This document shows, in pieces, positions 8,879 to 18,650 of a stretch of DNA of 64,000 nucleotides. The stretch's first letter is position 1, and each line of letters starts with the position of its first letter. A model generated the notes under the pieces. It ran no database searches, had not been told where the DNA came from, and was given only the letters and a program-made list of their open reading frames with translations. Source of the stretch: Williamsia limnetica (lineage in GTDB: Bacteria; Actinomycetota; Actinomycetes; Mycobacteriales; Mycobacteriaceae); NCBI RefSeq assembly GCF_003217475.1, contig NZ_QJSP01000006.1:173878-237877 (forward strand), written 5' to 3'. The position numbers and the translations under genes were made by a program.

Positions 8879-9535
8879 TTACAGACCGCCGATGCCTTTG
8901 CCGATCAGTACGATGCCGATGACGAGGATGAGTACGGCCATGACTGTTGCGTTGTTGGTCTGAAGCCACTGTTTGAGGGCATCGAGAGGTGCTCGCAATC
9001 GTTGTGCGGCAACGAGGTAGCCGATCACGGGAATGGCGACGGTCGACGCGGCGATCACGGTGAACACGGCGACAGCACCGACCTGCTGTCCCACTGATAG
9101 CGACGCACCGCCGATCGTGACGCCGGCGGCCACACACATCAGGAGGTTCTTGGGGTTGATGGCTGCGAGCGCAAAAGCGAGACCGAAACCCTTGGCTGCG
9201 GTGAGGTCGTCGATCGCGGTCATCCACTTGGGGGTGGCGTGCTCGCCGGTGCGTCCACGCCACTGCCGCACGCCCACCGCCAACAGCAGAACGCCCAGAA
9301 CGATTTTGATCAACGACGAAGTGGTCGATGGACCGTCGGAGCTGCTGATGGTTCCGGCCAGCGCTACGAAAATGGTGGTGGCGACGACGATCCCGGCCAG
9401 CCAACCGATCGCGAATCCCACGCTGGTAGTGCCGGCGCGTTTAGACAGCAACATCAAGATGGCCGCGATGATGGGGATGGGGGAGACAGCCACCCCGACC
9501 GCCAATGGCAGAAGATCACCGATGACTGCGCCCAC
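8879..9535 (-). CDS. GAP family (SfLAP) membrane protein
   Basis: This 218-residue membrane protein has about six helices and the GAP/SfLAP arrangement: L-P-L-A-x-G-x-A-x-SP-x-PIIA near the N terminus, a central A-x-NPKNLLMC motif, and a C-terminal helix after a WL-x-x-NN motif. In mycobacteria such proteins (Sap, Gap) help move glycolipids or sulfolipids to the surface. The distant LysE-like topology is shared with the preceding gene. The start is GTG at 9535 with GGAGGAG 8 bases upstream. Which lipid it handles cannot be told from sequence. Confidence 0.87.
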   Translation of the reverse strand: MGAVIGDLLPLAVGVAVSPIPIIAAILMLLSKRAGTTSVGFAIGWLAGIVVATTIFVALAGTISSSDGPSTTSSLIKIVLGVLLLAVGVRQWRGRTGEHATPKWMTAIDDLTAAKGFGLAFALAAINPKNLLMCVAAGVTIGGASLSVGQQVGAVAVFTVIAASTVAIPVIGYLVAAQRLRAPLDALKQWLQTNNATVMAVLILVIGIVLIGKGIGGL

Positions 9536-9754
9536 GTCGCGTACTCCTCCGCTCCATCAGACCCAGCGTCAGTGTCGGGCCCGCCGGCGTCGGCCAGCTG
9601 AACTCAATCTAGCCCACGCGCCGGGATGGCGGGAGAGCGTGAGGCCGTGCGCGTAGGTCTGTCGGGATCGTGCGCGGTGCTGCACACTGATCAGTGGATG
9701 CTCGCGTGCATTCATGGCAGGTAGATCCGCACAATGATTGGTGGAGGTCGGTCT

Positions 9755-10267
9755 GTGAGTGAGTTGCCTGGTCGCCTGAAGGTGCATTACGAGGTGTTCG
9801 GCGCCGCTGGCTGTGACATCGTCCATCACGTGACCTACCGTGATCGACTCGGCCTGATCACAGCGAACGCGACAACCCCGTACATCCAGAACTTCTTCGA
9901 TCTGAGCGAGACCGGGCCGTTGGTGATCGAGCTCCCCGCTGGTCCGACCGCGGGCGGGCTGTCAGACTTTTGGCAACGCGAAATCGGTGTGATGGGCGAG
10001 ATGGGTCCCGACCAAGGTAAAGGCGGGCGCTGCCCGATCGACAACGACCAGCAACGCGGCGACCGGGGCTCACGCGACCCGGACCTGGCGTACAACGATG
10101 ACGGATCCGTGGACCTGTACTTCGGGCCGCACGAACCTGAAGGTCATGGCAGCAACTGGATTCAAACACTTCCCGGCCAGCACTGGTTCTCCTACTTCCG
10201 CTTCTACGGACCGCTGGAATCCTACTTCGACCGCAGCTGGAAACTCGGCGACATCGTTGCGGTCTGA
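9755..10267 (+). pseudogene. Internally deleted DUF1254/DUF1214 gene
   Basis: The first half matches the DUF1254 region of the full-length family (V-TYRDRLGLITANATTPYIQ, then F-DLSETGPLVIELP and F-WQRE-x-GV-GEMGPDQGKGG). It then jumps, in frame, to the end of the DUF1214 domain (DP-LAYNDDGSVDLYFGP, then NWIQT-PG-WF-x-x-RFYGP-ES-FD-SWK-GDI). Roughly 290 residues expected between them are missing, and the 170-residue product lacks the middle of both domains. The reading frame is still open, and GTG at 9755 has GGAGG upstream (ATG at 9734 is an alternative). It is probably a deletion remnant, though a small expressed protein cannot be excluded. Confidence 0.75.
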
Positions 10268-10276
10268 CGCCGGCAT

Positions 10277-11995
10277 ATGACATCGCGACGCCCGGGCGGG
10301 GCTGTGTTCACGTCGTTGCACCACTACCGTTCGGCATGCCTCCGGCCGGATGTGGTTGCTGGACTGACCGTGTGGGCCGTCCTGGTCCCCGAAGCCCTGG
10401 CGTATGCGGCCATCGCCGGGGTCCCGGCGGTCGTCGGTCTGTATGCGGCGGTCCCGGCGCTGATCCTCTATGCCGCGGCCGGCAGCTCGCGACATCTGGT
10501 TGTCGGTCCGATGTCAGCGACCGCAGCATTGTCGGCGGCCATCGTAGGCCCGATCGCCGGAGATGATCCGCAACTGTTTCTCGCTACGACGGTCGCGTTG
10601 TCGCTCGCCGCCGGTGTGGTGGCCCTGGTGGCCGGTGCCTTGCGGATGGGGTTCATCGCCTCGTTCATCTCCGAACCGGTCCTCAAAGGGTTCATCGTCG
10701 GGCTTGCGCTGACCATCATCATCGGACAAGTCCCCAAGCTGTTCGGAGTACCGAAAGGGACGGGGAACTTCTTCGAACAGACCGTTTCCTTCATCACCCA
10801 TCTGTCGGAATGGAATTGGCGCACCACGGTCATCGGCATCGCCAGCCTCATACTCGTGCTGGCAATCAGGCGGTGGCTTCCGCTGGTCCCCGGATCGTTG
10901 GTGGCGGTCCTGGGCGGCATCGGCGCCGTGTGGCTGCTGGGCCTCGACGACAAGGGCGTCGCCATCGTCGGTCACATCGATCCAGGCCTACCCTCGCTCG
11001 GATTACCGTCCGGTGTATCGATGGATCAGTACCTCGAATTGGTCGGTCCTGCAGTGGGGATCGTGCTGATCGGTTTCGCTGAAGGCCTCGGTGCAGCCAA
11101 GACCTACGCCGCCAAAGCCGGGTACACCGTCGACGCCAATCGTGAACTGTTCGGGCTCGGGGCCGCGAACATCGGATCGGGATTGTGTTCGGGGATGGTC
11201 GTCAACGGCAGTCTGTCGAAGACGGCGGTCAATGGTGGTGCCGGTGCCAAGACGCAGGTGAGCGGGCTCGTGGTCGCCGCGCTAACAGTCCTGACCTTGC
11301 TGCTGTTGACCGGCCTGTTCGAGAAATTGCCGGATGCGACGCTGGCTGCTGTGGTGATCGCTGCGGTCATCGAGCTCGTCGACATCGCCGCATTGCAGCG
11401 CCTGTACCGGGTGTGGACCGCTCGGTTGGGCAGCATCTACGGCCGCGCAACACGTATCGATTTCATCGCTGCCCTGGCGGCTCTGTTCGGGGTGCTGGTT
11501 TTCGATACTCTGCCCGGGCTGGTCATAGGCATCGCGGTGTCGATGCTGCTGCTGCTCTACCGGGTCTCGCGGCCGCATGTGGCGACGGTCGTCAAGGACG
11601 GAACCCGGTGGGTCGAGGCGACCGGCGATGCGGACCGGCGGCAACTCGCGGGCGTGAAAGTTGTTCGCGTAGAGGCCGGACTGTTCTTCGCAAACGCCGA
11701 CGACGTCCGGGACCGGATCACCGCCCTGGCCGACGCGGATATCCGCGTCATCGTTCTGGACGCCGAAACATCACCATTCATCGACGTCAGTGCCGTGTCG
11801 ATGCTCGTCGAACTTCACGATGCCCTGGCGCGTAAGGGCATTGCGTTCCGGATCGCTCGCGATGTAGGACAGTTCCGGGACGTCATTCGCGCCGCCGCCC
11901 CAGGTACTGACCTGCAGATCTTTCCCACCGTTGCGCAGGCTTTGGCCGATGGGCCGCCGGGGGAATACGGTCCGCCGACCGCACCGCAGCGATGA
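10277..11995 (+). CDS. SulP-family anion (sulfate) transporter
   Basis: This 572-residue carrier follows the preceding remnant by 9 bp. It has the SulP core of about 12-14 helices, opening with LRPDV-AGLTVWAVLVPEALAYAAIAG, then VGPMSATAAL and a conserved central G-FAEG-GAAK. A C-terminal cytoplasmic STAS domain follows (about residues 445-560, with V-VV-x-EA-LFFANA and DVSAVSML). SulP carriers import sulfate or bicarbonate-type anions. The position beside an alkylsulfatase supports sulfate, but substrate is inference. Confidence 0.93.
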   Translation: MTSRRPGGAVFTSLHHYRSACLRPDVVAGLTVWAVLVPEALAYAAIAGVPAVVGLYAAVPALILYAAAGSSRHLVVGPMSATAALSAAIVGPIAGDDPQLFLATTVALSLAAGVVALVAGALRMGFIASFISEPVLKGFIVGLALTIIIGQVPKLFGVPKGTGNFFEQTVSFITHLSEWNWRTTVIGIASLILVLAIRRWLPLVPGSLVAVLGGIGAVWLLGLDDKGVAIVGHIDPGLPSLGLPSGVSMDQYLELVGPAVGIVLIGFAEGLGAAKTYAAKAGYTVDANRELFGLGAANIGSGLCSGMVVNGSLSKTAVNGGAGAKTQVSGLVVAALTVLTLLLLTGLFEKLPDATLAAVVIAAVIELVDIAALQRLYRVWTARLGSIYGRATRIDFIAALAALFGVLVFDTLPGLVIGIAVSMLLLLYRVSRPHVATVVKDGTRWVEATGDADRRQLAGVKVVRVEAGLFFANADDVRDRITALADADIRVIVLDAETSPFIDVSAVSMLVELHDALARKGIAFRIARDVGQFRDVIRAAAPGTDLQIFPTVAQALADGPPGEYGPPTAPQR

Positions 11996-12093
11996 CAGTG
12001 GCCACAGATGGGGTCGATGTGCCGCGCCCTCGGCGACCGAGGTCAAGGCGCAGTGCTTGCGACGCAGGAGACTCTTCACGCCACCAGTCGCCG

Positions 12094-13065
12094 CTACCCG
12101 CCTTCTCGCATGGTGATGCCGTAGTTGTGAATGAGTTCCACGGTTGGGTGCCACGGGACCAGATCGGCGACAGACTTTTTTAGGTCGTCGACCGGCGGTA
12201 GCGGCGGCGGTCCCAGCACGGTGATGGTCACCTTGTTCCCTTGCCAGATCACATCGGACACCTCCGCTCCTGCGGTGTCGGCCAGCCAGTTCTCGGTGGC
12301 TGAATACACCTGGCTTGCCCACAGCGACGACAGCGAGTTGACGACCATCGGTACGGCAACGACGATGAGCGCTATCGCGAGCAGTAGGTACGCACGTGCG
12401 CGCTGGCGTCGATGGTCACCGGCTCTCGCGTGGTAGTCCGCGCCGATGAATACTACCGCCGCAGTGATGATCATGGCCACGACGTTCGATGCGAACAGCA
12501 CGAACGCGCCGAGTGCCAGGCTCGGTGCCGAAGAGCCGAGACAGACACCGGTGACGGCGAGCGGTGGTACAAGAGAAATGGCGATCGCGACACCGGGCAA
12601 GACGTCGCCGACGTCGCGACGGGTGACGGCCACAGCGCCGACCAGCCCAGTGGCGAGCGCGGCGAGAAGGTCCATCAGTGTCGGAGACGTGCGGCCCAGA
12701 ACCTGGGAGTTCGACAGCACATTCGTCGGATTCGGGAGCAGCTGCGCCAGGAGGAATCCGACCGTCACAACCAGCACGATGCCGGCGAGTATGTAGAGCA
12801 GGCTGCGCATGATGAGGCCGCGACGGCCGGTGACGATTCCGAGACCCACGCCCAGAATCGGCGTGGACAGCGGTGCGACGATCATGGCGCCAATGACCGT
12901 TGCGGTCGAGTCTGAGGTGATGCCGGCGGCGGCGATTACGCTCGACAGCAGCAGCATCACCCAGAACGCGGACTGCTTCGCGCGAGTGTCGCCTGTTGCC
13001 AGGTCGAGGCGCTCGTCGAGCTCCTCGGTGGTGCGACGCTGGTTGTCCGGTATCAGCGCCGACAT
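12094..13065 (-). CDS. DUF389 membrane protein
   Basis: This 323-residue protein has the DUF389 core of about six helices. Visible motifs are SSVIA-GI-DS-ATVIGAMIVAPL, then PI-GVGLG, and A-VTRRDVGDVLPGVAIAISLVPPLAV-G. The C terminus is a small soluble domain. The family function is not established. The ATG at 13065 is preferred because GAAGG lies upstream; a GTG five codons earlier would overlap that site. It is 21 bp downstream of the alkylsulfatase and on the same strand, so probably co-transcribed with it. Confidence 0.88.
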   Translation of the reverse strand: MSALIPDNQRRTTEELDERLDLATGDTRAKQSAFWVMLLLSSVIAAAGITSDSTATVIGAMIVAPLSTPILGVGLGIVTGRRGLIMRSLLYILAGIVLVVTVGFLLAQLLPNPTNVLSNSQVLGRTSPTLMDLLAALATGLVGAVAVTRRDVGDVLPGVAIAISLVPPLAVTGVCLGSSAPSLALGAFVLFASNVVAMIITAAVVFIGADYHARAGDHRRQRARAYLLLAIALIVVAVPMVVNSLSSLWASQVYSATENWLADTAGAEVSDVIWQGNKVTITVLGPPPLPPVDDLKKSVADLVPWHPTVELIHNYGITMREGG

Positions 13066-13086
13066 GGGTGTGCCCTTCACTGGTGG

Positions 13087-14985
13087 TCAGGGCGTGACTA
13101 TGGCGAAATCGGGATCGGGTTGGTCGAGGTAGCCGGCGAGTTCGGCGAACCGTGCTGCGTCTCCGTCAACCGACACCGCTCCGTCTGAGATGGCGCTCGC
13201 AAGGTCGACCCCGCCCAGCAAGACGCCCAGCAGCGCGGTCTTGGAGAGGGTGAATGTCGCCTCGGCAGATCCGGGTCCGTCGGCGGAAACATCGAAGTGG
13301 ACGAGTAGGCCGTTGCGCAGCTCGGTGCGATGTCGCCGGTCCTGATCGCTGATGATCCAGTCGATCGTGATGTGCGCATCCCAGCTCGCCGGTCCGTCGA
13401 CGCGCAGCGCGATGGCGTCGAACAATTGCTCGACAGTCATGGCCGCGATGATGTCAGGGGCGGCGGCCGTCGTGGGCGTACCCACCGCGCCGTTGCGCAG
13501 CTCGTAGGCACCCATCAGGTAGAAGTTGCGCCAGGTGCCGTTTTCGGCGCCATATCCGAGCTGTTCCAGGGTGTCAGCTTGTAGGTCCCTTGCCGCGTCA
13601 TTATCCGGGTCGGTGAACAGCACGTAATTGAGGACGGTTGCCGTCCAACGGAAATCGCCATCGGCATAGGTCTTTCGCGCCTTCTCGACCACGGCGTCGA
13701 CACCGCCCATGAACTCGATGTGTCGCTTCGCGGACTCCACCGGAGGGTGCTCCCACAGATGGGCCGGATTGCCGTCAAACCACCCCATGTACCGCTGGTA
13801 GATGGCCTTGACGTTGTGGCTGACCGATCCGTAGTAGCCGTGTGTGTGCCACGCGTCGCCGAGGGCGGGTGGCAATTGGATGTCCTCGGCGATCTCGAGG
13901 CCGGTCTTGCCCTGGTTGAGTGCCCGTAGCGTCTGGTCATGCAGGTATCCGTAGAGGTCACGCTGAAGTGCAAGGAATTCGGTGAGTTCGTCGGTCCCCC
14001 AGGTCGGCCAGTGGTGCGAGGCGAACAGGACATCGGAACGATCGGCAAACATGTTGATGGCCTCGGTCAGATATTTCGACCATACATGCGGATCCCGGAC
14101 GAGCGCTCCGCGCAGCGTAAGAAGGTTGTGCAGCGTATGGGTGGCGTTCTCGGCCATACACAGAGCGCGCATCTGCGGGAAATAGAAGTTCATCTCCGCG
14201 GGCGCCTCGGTGCCGGGTGTCATCTGGAACTCGATGGTCACGCCGTCGATGGTTTCGGTATGGCCAGTGCGGGAGATGTCTACTGTCGGAGAGATGAGCC
14301 CGGCGTGTCCGGTCGATGTCGACTGGCCCAGACCGGCTCCGACGGCGCCCAGTGGTCCGCGAGGCAGTGCCGCGCCGTACATGTAGGCGGCTCGGCGTCC
14401 CATAGCTGTTCCGGCATAGACATTTTCGGCCACCGCGTGTTCCACCAAACCCGATGGAGCAACGATGAGGCAGTCGCCGGCGTCCACGGCTTCCTGGGTG
14501 ATGACCCCTTTGACCCCGCCGAAATGATCGATGTGGCAGTGGGTGTAGATGACGGCAACCACGGGTTTGTCGCCACGCTGTTCCCGATAGAGTTGGAGGC
14601 CGGCGGCCGCGGTCTCGGCCGAGATCAGCGGATCGATGACGATCACGCCCGTGTCACCTTCGACGAGGGTCATGTTCGACAGGTCGAATCCTCGGATCTG
14701 ATAGATCCGGTCGGTCACTTCATATAAGCCGTGCCGGGCGACGAGTTCCGATTGTCGCCATAGGCTGGGGTTGGCTGTGGGTGGGCACTGTTCGGTGAGG
14801 AAATCGAATTCGGCGCAGTCCCACACATGAGCGCCATCGTCGCTTGTGATCACCGTTGAGTCCAGGGTCGCGATCAGCCCGCGGGATGCGTTGTCCAGGT
14901 CGCGGGTGTCTCCGAATGGGAGTGAGGATTGTGCTGCGGCGTTCGCATCGGCCACGGATGAAGTCGCTTCTTGCGGGTTTCCCAT
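13087..14985 (-). CDS. Alkylsulfatase, metallo-beta-lactamase fold (SdsA-like)
   Basis: This 632-residue enzyme should hydrolyse alkyl sulfates such as dodecyl sulfate to alcohol and sulfate. The metallo-beta-lactamase domain carries the metal motif HCHIDH at residues 149-154, matching the two-zinc site of Pseudomonas SdsA1. It is followed by the alkylsulfatase dimerisation domain (with GDAWHTHGYYGS and KA-YQRYMGWFDGNPA) and a C-terminal SCP2-like lipid-binding domain (about 510-630). No secretion signal is visible. The start at 14985 has AAGGTGA upstream; the longer open frame to 15246 has no support. The released sulfate fits the nearby SulP gene. Confidence 0.96.
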   Translation of the reverse strand: MGNPQEATSSVADANAAAQSSLPFGDTRDLDNASRGLIATLDSTVITSDDGAHVWDCAEFDFLTEQCPPTANPSLWRQSELVARHGLYEVTDRIYQIRGFDLSNMTLVEGDTGVIVIDPLISAETAAAGLQLYREQRGDKPVVAVIYTHCHIDHFGGVKGVITQEAVDAGDCLIVAPSGLVEHAVAENVYAGTAMGRRAAYMYGAALPRGPLGAVGAGLGQSTSTGHAGLISPTVDISRTGHTETIDGVTIEFQMTPGTEAPAEMNFYFPQMRALCMAENATHTLHNLLTLRGALVRDPHVWSKYLTEAINMFADRSDVLFASHHWPTWGTDELTEFLALQRDLYGYLHDQTLRALNQGKTGLEIAEDIQLPPALGDAWHTHGYYGSVSHNVKAIYQRYMGWFDGNPAHLWEHPPVESAKRHIEFMGGVDAVVEKARKTYADGDFRWTATVLNYVLFTDPDNDAARDLQADTLEQLGYGAENGTWRNFYLMGAYELRNGAVGTPTTAAAPDIIAAMTVEQLFDAIALRVDGPASWDAHITIDWIISDQDRRHRTELRNGLLVHFDVSADGPGSAEATFTLSKTALLGVLLGGVDLASAISDGAVSVDGDAARFAELAGYLDQPDPDFAIVTP

Positions 14986-15040
14986 TAAAGTCACCTTGCC
15001 TGTTGGTGTGGACCTCTGTGAATCATTGTTGCCTGTGTGG

Positions 15041-15055
15041 GACTGCGGCGCAGTC
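15041..15055. promoter_or_regulatory. Perfect palindrome upstream of the alkylsulfatase gene
   Basis: GACTGC and GCAGTC form a perfect 6-3-6 inverted repeat 56 bp upstream of the alkylsulfatase start and 170 bp upstream of the divergent LapA-like gene. Position and symmetry fit an operator for a dimeric regulator of alkyl-sulfate or sulfur genes. No regulator gene is adjacent. Confidence 0.45.
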
Positions 15056-15225
15056 GTATCCAGCGCCTCACCCGAAATTGTCTGGCATTGACGTGTCAGG
15101 GGTGAGTGAATAGCAATCAAAGACCCGGCAATTGCCATTGGAAATCCTCTGGTGGCTCGGAACTTCTGGGATCGGCACTTTGCGAAGCTCGGACAAGGGT
15201 GATGCGTCCAAGTAGTCTTTCTGAC

Positions 15226-15501
15226 ATGCCCGACAGCACCGATCATCGCGCTGGAAGCGAGCCCGTGAAACGCCGTTCACTTCCGGCTCTGTCTCTGTCG
15301 CGGGGGATTGCTCTCGTTCTGACGATTCTGGCGGTCGTGTTCATCGTCCAGAACCGCGACTCGATCTCTGTTGATTTGTTCTGGGTCAGCGTTCGCTCGC
15401 CGTTGTGGTTCATCCTCATTGTTCTGTTCGCGGTTGGTTGGCTCGCGGGAGTACTCACGGGTCGTGGACGCAGCAAAAGGAAATCGGCGTCAGCCGTTTA
15501 G
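15226..15501 (+). CDS. LapA-domain small membrane protein
   Basis: This 91-residue protein has two membrane helices (about 27-46 and 56-78) with the LapA/DUF1049 signature IVQN between them, followed by a basic tail (GRGRSKRK). LapA-domain proteins are small inner-membrane proteins of uncertain role in envelope assembly. The ATG at 15226 is the most likely start; ATG at 15202 is possible. It is divergent from the alkylsulfatase. Confidence 0.8.
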   Translation: MPDSTDHRAGSEPVKRRSLPALSLSRGIALVLTILAVVFIVQNRDSISVDLFWVSVRSPLWFILIVLFAVGWLAGVLTGRGRSKRKSASAV

Positions 15502-15790
<289 letters not shown>

Positions 15791-15842
15791 CAAGCATCTC
15801 TGGGATTGGCCGATGGGCCGCCGGGCGAATCCGGCGGGCTCG

Positions 15843-17192
15843 CTACTGGGCCGTCTGAACCCGGGTGATGGCGGGCACCACGTAGGTTTGATCGAGTACG
15901 GCCGGGTCGGGTTCGTACATCCGCAGGACCGGCCGAAAGTCCCCGGCAGGTGCTGGAAGCCAATTCGCCCGCGCGACTGGGTCTGTGGGTTCGGTGTGGC
16001 TGATGGTGATGGTCAGGGCGCCGTCAGCGTCGCGGCGCACACCGGGAGTTCTGTCCCCGATGGAGTAGCGATCAATCGGGTTGTCCACGAGGTAGAAGTC
16101 TGGGACCGAGTACATGGTCAACGACCAGAACGCACCTACGGGCGGGGTGGGATCGAGCCGCAGCGTGTAGGTGCTGGTGCCCGTGAGTTGTTCGCCGTCG
16201 TCGTCGAGATAGGTCATGATGTACGCCGCTTCGTAGGGATGGTTGCCCCAGAGGCCACCTTTGGCGGCGGCGGCCCGTTCGATGATCCGCAGCTGCGGGT
16301 TGTCGATTTTGAAGGCCGGGTCGTCGAGGGCGCCGACCTCGAAATAGTCGAGGTTGTAATCGAATGCATGAAACGTCAGCTTCCAGCCGTTGACCTCCGG
16401 ACTGGCGCCTTGGGTCAGTGCGGTGAGCAGGTTCTCCTGGCCGGCGCGCAGGCCGGCGGCGAGTTCGGCCGCGAACTCTGAGTCCGGCGCCGCATACGGG
16501 GAAGTACCTTCGAGGCCTATGCCGACCGATGCGAGTGAAGTCTGCAGGTCGAGGTCGCGGGGCGCCGGCGGATAGGCGCGTGACCACAGGCGCAATTTCT
16601 CCAGGAACAGCAGGTCCGGGTCGACGGTGGAATCTGGTGCGGGCAGGCCGGCAGGCTGGGCGCCTGCGTCGAGTGCGATGAGGACTGTGGCGTCCTGCAG
16701 CGCGTGTACCGCCGGTAAGTCATCGGCGCCGCTGCACGCCCACCGTCCGACGATCGAGGCGACCGTGGTCGGAAAGGTGATGACCGTGGTGTCCTGCGGG
16801 GTCGGGCCTGTCCACCCTGGGGGTACGAGCATGAAGTCACCGGCGGCGGTGCCGGTCGCCCGATGACCGACGTAGGCGAAGTTGTTGGTCCAGGCATCGA
16901 CGAACTGCAACACGTAGTAGCGGCCTGCGGTATCGGGGACGTGGAGCGACACCGGGCCGACGGAAAGATCGATTTGGGCCATGGAATAGAGGGTGTCGTT
17001 GTTGATGGTGACGAACGTGTCTTTGGGGCCTGCCAAAGTGCGTGCATGACTGAATGAATTGAACGGCGCCGCGGGATTGGCACCGATACCTTCGTGGACA
17101 TACCGGTTCATCTGATCGAGATTGAACACCAATGGGAATCCATACATGTACGCACGTGCCGCGACCTCAGGCACTGCACCGGTTTCAGCCAT
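15843..17192 (-). CDS. DUF1254/DUF1214 protein, full length
   Basis: This 449-residue protein has the complete two-domain order. The N-terminal DUF1254 part shows YMYGFP-V, then VTINNDTLYS-AQIDLS, P-RYYVLQFVDAWTNNFAYVG, and P-D-MLVPPGW. The C-terminal DUF1214 part shows NHP-EA-Y, W-LTMY-x-PDF-LVDNPI-RYSIGDR, and NWLPAP-GDF-x-LR-Y. No export signal is visible. Biochemical function is not established for the family. It is of a different subfamily from the deleted copy at 9.8-10.3 kb. Confidence 0.92.
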   Translation of the reverse strand: MAETGAVPEVAARAYMYGFPLVFNLDQMNRYVHEGIGANPAAPFNSFSHARTLAGPKDTFVTINNDTLYSMAQIDLSVGPVSLHVPDTAGRYYVLQFVDAWTNNFAYVGHRATGTAAGDFMLVPPGWTGPTPQDTTVITFPTTVASIVGRWACSGADDLPAVHALQDATVLIALDAGAQPAGLPAPDSTVDPDLLFLEKLRLWSRAYPPAPRDLDLQTSLASVGIGLEGTSPYAAPDSEFAAELAAGLRAGQENLLTALTQGASPEVNGWKLTFHAFDYNLDYFEVGALDDPAFKIDNPQLRIIERAAAAKGGLWGNHPYEAAYIMTYLDDDGEQLTGTSTYTLRLDPTPPVGAFWSLTMYSVPDFYLVDNPIDRYSIGDRTPGVRRDADGALTITISHTEPTDPVARANWLPAPAGDFRPVLRMYEPDPAVLDQTYVVPAITRVQTAQ

Positions 17193-17322
17193 GCCATCAG
17201 CCTACTGCTCGAGCAGCGCACTCACTCGGTTGCATCGTCTATCCCTTTCGGGGTGCAGTGATTTCGAGATGTACAAAGAACTCCACGTCTGCGTCCAGCA
17301 GCTGCCTGCGATCAGCAATCAG

Positions 17323-18546
17323 TCACGCGGGATGTACGGTCAGAGGCAGGGCGTGCAGGCGTCGGGAGAGCAGGCTGCGGGTCCACTGTGGTGTTGGATC
17401 ATCGAGGGTGAACTCACCGGCGGCGTCGAGGAGAAACTCGATGCAGGTGCGGGTTTCGAGTCTGGCGAGTGCCGCGCCGACGCACAGGTGGATTCCTTTG
17501 CCGAAGGCCATGTGGGAAGGGCGTTTCGCGGGGTCGAGGACGATGGTGTCGGGGTCTTCGAACCGGTGCGGGTCGCGGTTGGCCCCGCCCCACGCCAGGT
17601 ACAGGTGCGAGCCTGCGGGGAGAGCGATGTCGTCGAGGGTGGTGTCGTGAACGACGTGACGGTAGTGCCCGCGGAACGGCGATTCGAGCCGTAGCGCTTC
17701 CTCGACGAACGGCGCAATCAGGGTGTTGTCGGCCCGTAGGCGGGTGGCGATATCGCGGTGGCGGCCCAGGAGCCAGACGCTGGTGCCGAGCAGGCTGATG
17801 GTTGATTCGGCTCCGGCAGCGACGAGCTGGATCAAGATCATCACCGCGGTGTCGTCGTCGAGTGTTCCGGCGGCACCCAGGCGGGCGAGGTCGCCGAGAA
17901 TGTCTGGGCCCGGATTCGCAAGAGCTGCAGAATAAGCCGCAGACAGGTAGCCGGCCAGTTCCCCTACCGCGGCGGTAGCTACCTCGAGATCGTCGCTGGT
18001 GATGACACCATCGAGCAGCATCGTGGACGCAAATGCCCAGCGCACCAGATCGTCGACGTCATGGGATGGCAACCCCAGCAACTCGGTCACCACAAGCATC
18101 GGAAGACGCTGGGCGACCGCCTGCACCCAATCAATGCGTCCATCGCGCAGTCCTTCTCGCCATAGGTCGCCAGCGGCGGCTTCGATGAACGGTGTCAGAG
18201 CCCGGACGCGACGCGCGACCAACGCGGGCATCACCATCGTGCGATGGTCCCGGTGCACAGGATCGTCAGCGGTGGCCAACACGTGCAGCGGCGACCCCAG
18301 GTCCGCGACCGGACACTCGGTAGTCGAACCATCGGGATGGACGATCATGGTGGCGGTCAGGTTCGAGGAGAAGTCTTCCGGGCGCGCCAACACCTCAGCG
18401 ATCAGATCCCACGAACTGACCACAAAGAACGAGGAATCGCCGAGCCGATGCACCGGGGCATGCGATCGCAGGTGCGCGAGATACGGGTACGGGTCATCAA
18501 GATCTCTCATGACACCAGCGTCGAGGTGCGGCGTCGCCAGAGGCAA
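17323..18546 (-). CDS. Cytochrome P450
   Basis: This 407-residue soluble bacterial P450 has the haem loop FGKGIHLCVG with ligand Cys355. The I-helix oxygen-activation motif reads AAGAEST, the K-helix motif is E-x-LR (EALRLES), and the region before the haem has a typical R (ANRDPHRFEDPD). Electron-transfer partners are not adjacent. Substrate is unknown. It is divergent from a TetR gene 118 bp away, and inverted repeats lie between them, so it is probably under that regulator. Confidence 0.96.
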   Translation of the reverse strand: MPLATPHLDAGVMRDLDDPYPYLAHLRSHAPVHRLGDSSFFVVSSWDLIAEVLARPEDFSSNLTATMIVHPDGSTTECPVADLGSPLHVLATADDPVHRDHRTMVMPALVARRVRALTPFIEAAAGDLWREGLRDGRIDWVQAVAQRLPMLVVTELLGLPSHDVDDLVRWAFASTMLLDGVITSDDLEVATAAVGELAGYLSAAYSAALANPGPDILGDLARLGAAGTLDDDTAVMILIQLVAAGAESTISLLGTSVWLLGRHRDIATRLRADNTLIAPFVEEALRLESPFRGHYRHVVHDTTLDDIALPAGSHLYLAWGGANRDPHRFEDPDTIVLDPAKRPSHMAFGKGIHLCVGAALARLETRTCIEFLLDAAGEFTLDDPTPQWTRSLLSRRLHALPLTVHPA

Positions 18547-18572
18547 GAGCTGGACGTAAAGACGATACGAGT

Positions 18573-18625
18573 TTGTCGCAGAGCCAGTCCCGAATATCTC
18601 ACGCTATGCCAATGAGCTGCGACAA
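18573..18625. promoter_or_regulatory. Spaced inverted repeat between P450 and TetR genes
   Basis: TTGTCGCAG (18573-18581) is repeated exactly in inverted form as CTGCGACAA (18617-18625), 35 bp apart. A smaller pair, CTCA (18598-18601) and TGAG (18613-18616), is nested inside. The whole element lies in the divergent P450/TetR promoter region, so it is a candidate operator pair. Confidence 0.55.
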
Positions 18626-18650
18626 TGCCCTGTAACTTTGATGCCAAATG

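Noticed and set aside
10277-11995. Carbonic-anhydrase fusion in the SulP transporter
   Set aside because: Some SulP proteins carry a carbonic anhydrase domain; here the C terminus is only a STAS domain and the length is standard.
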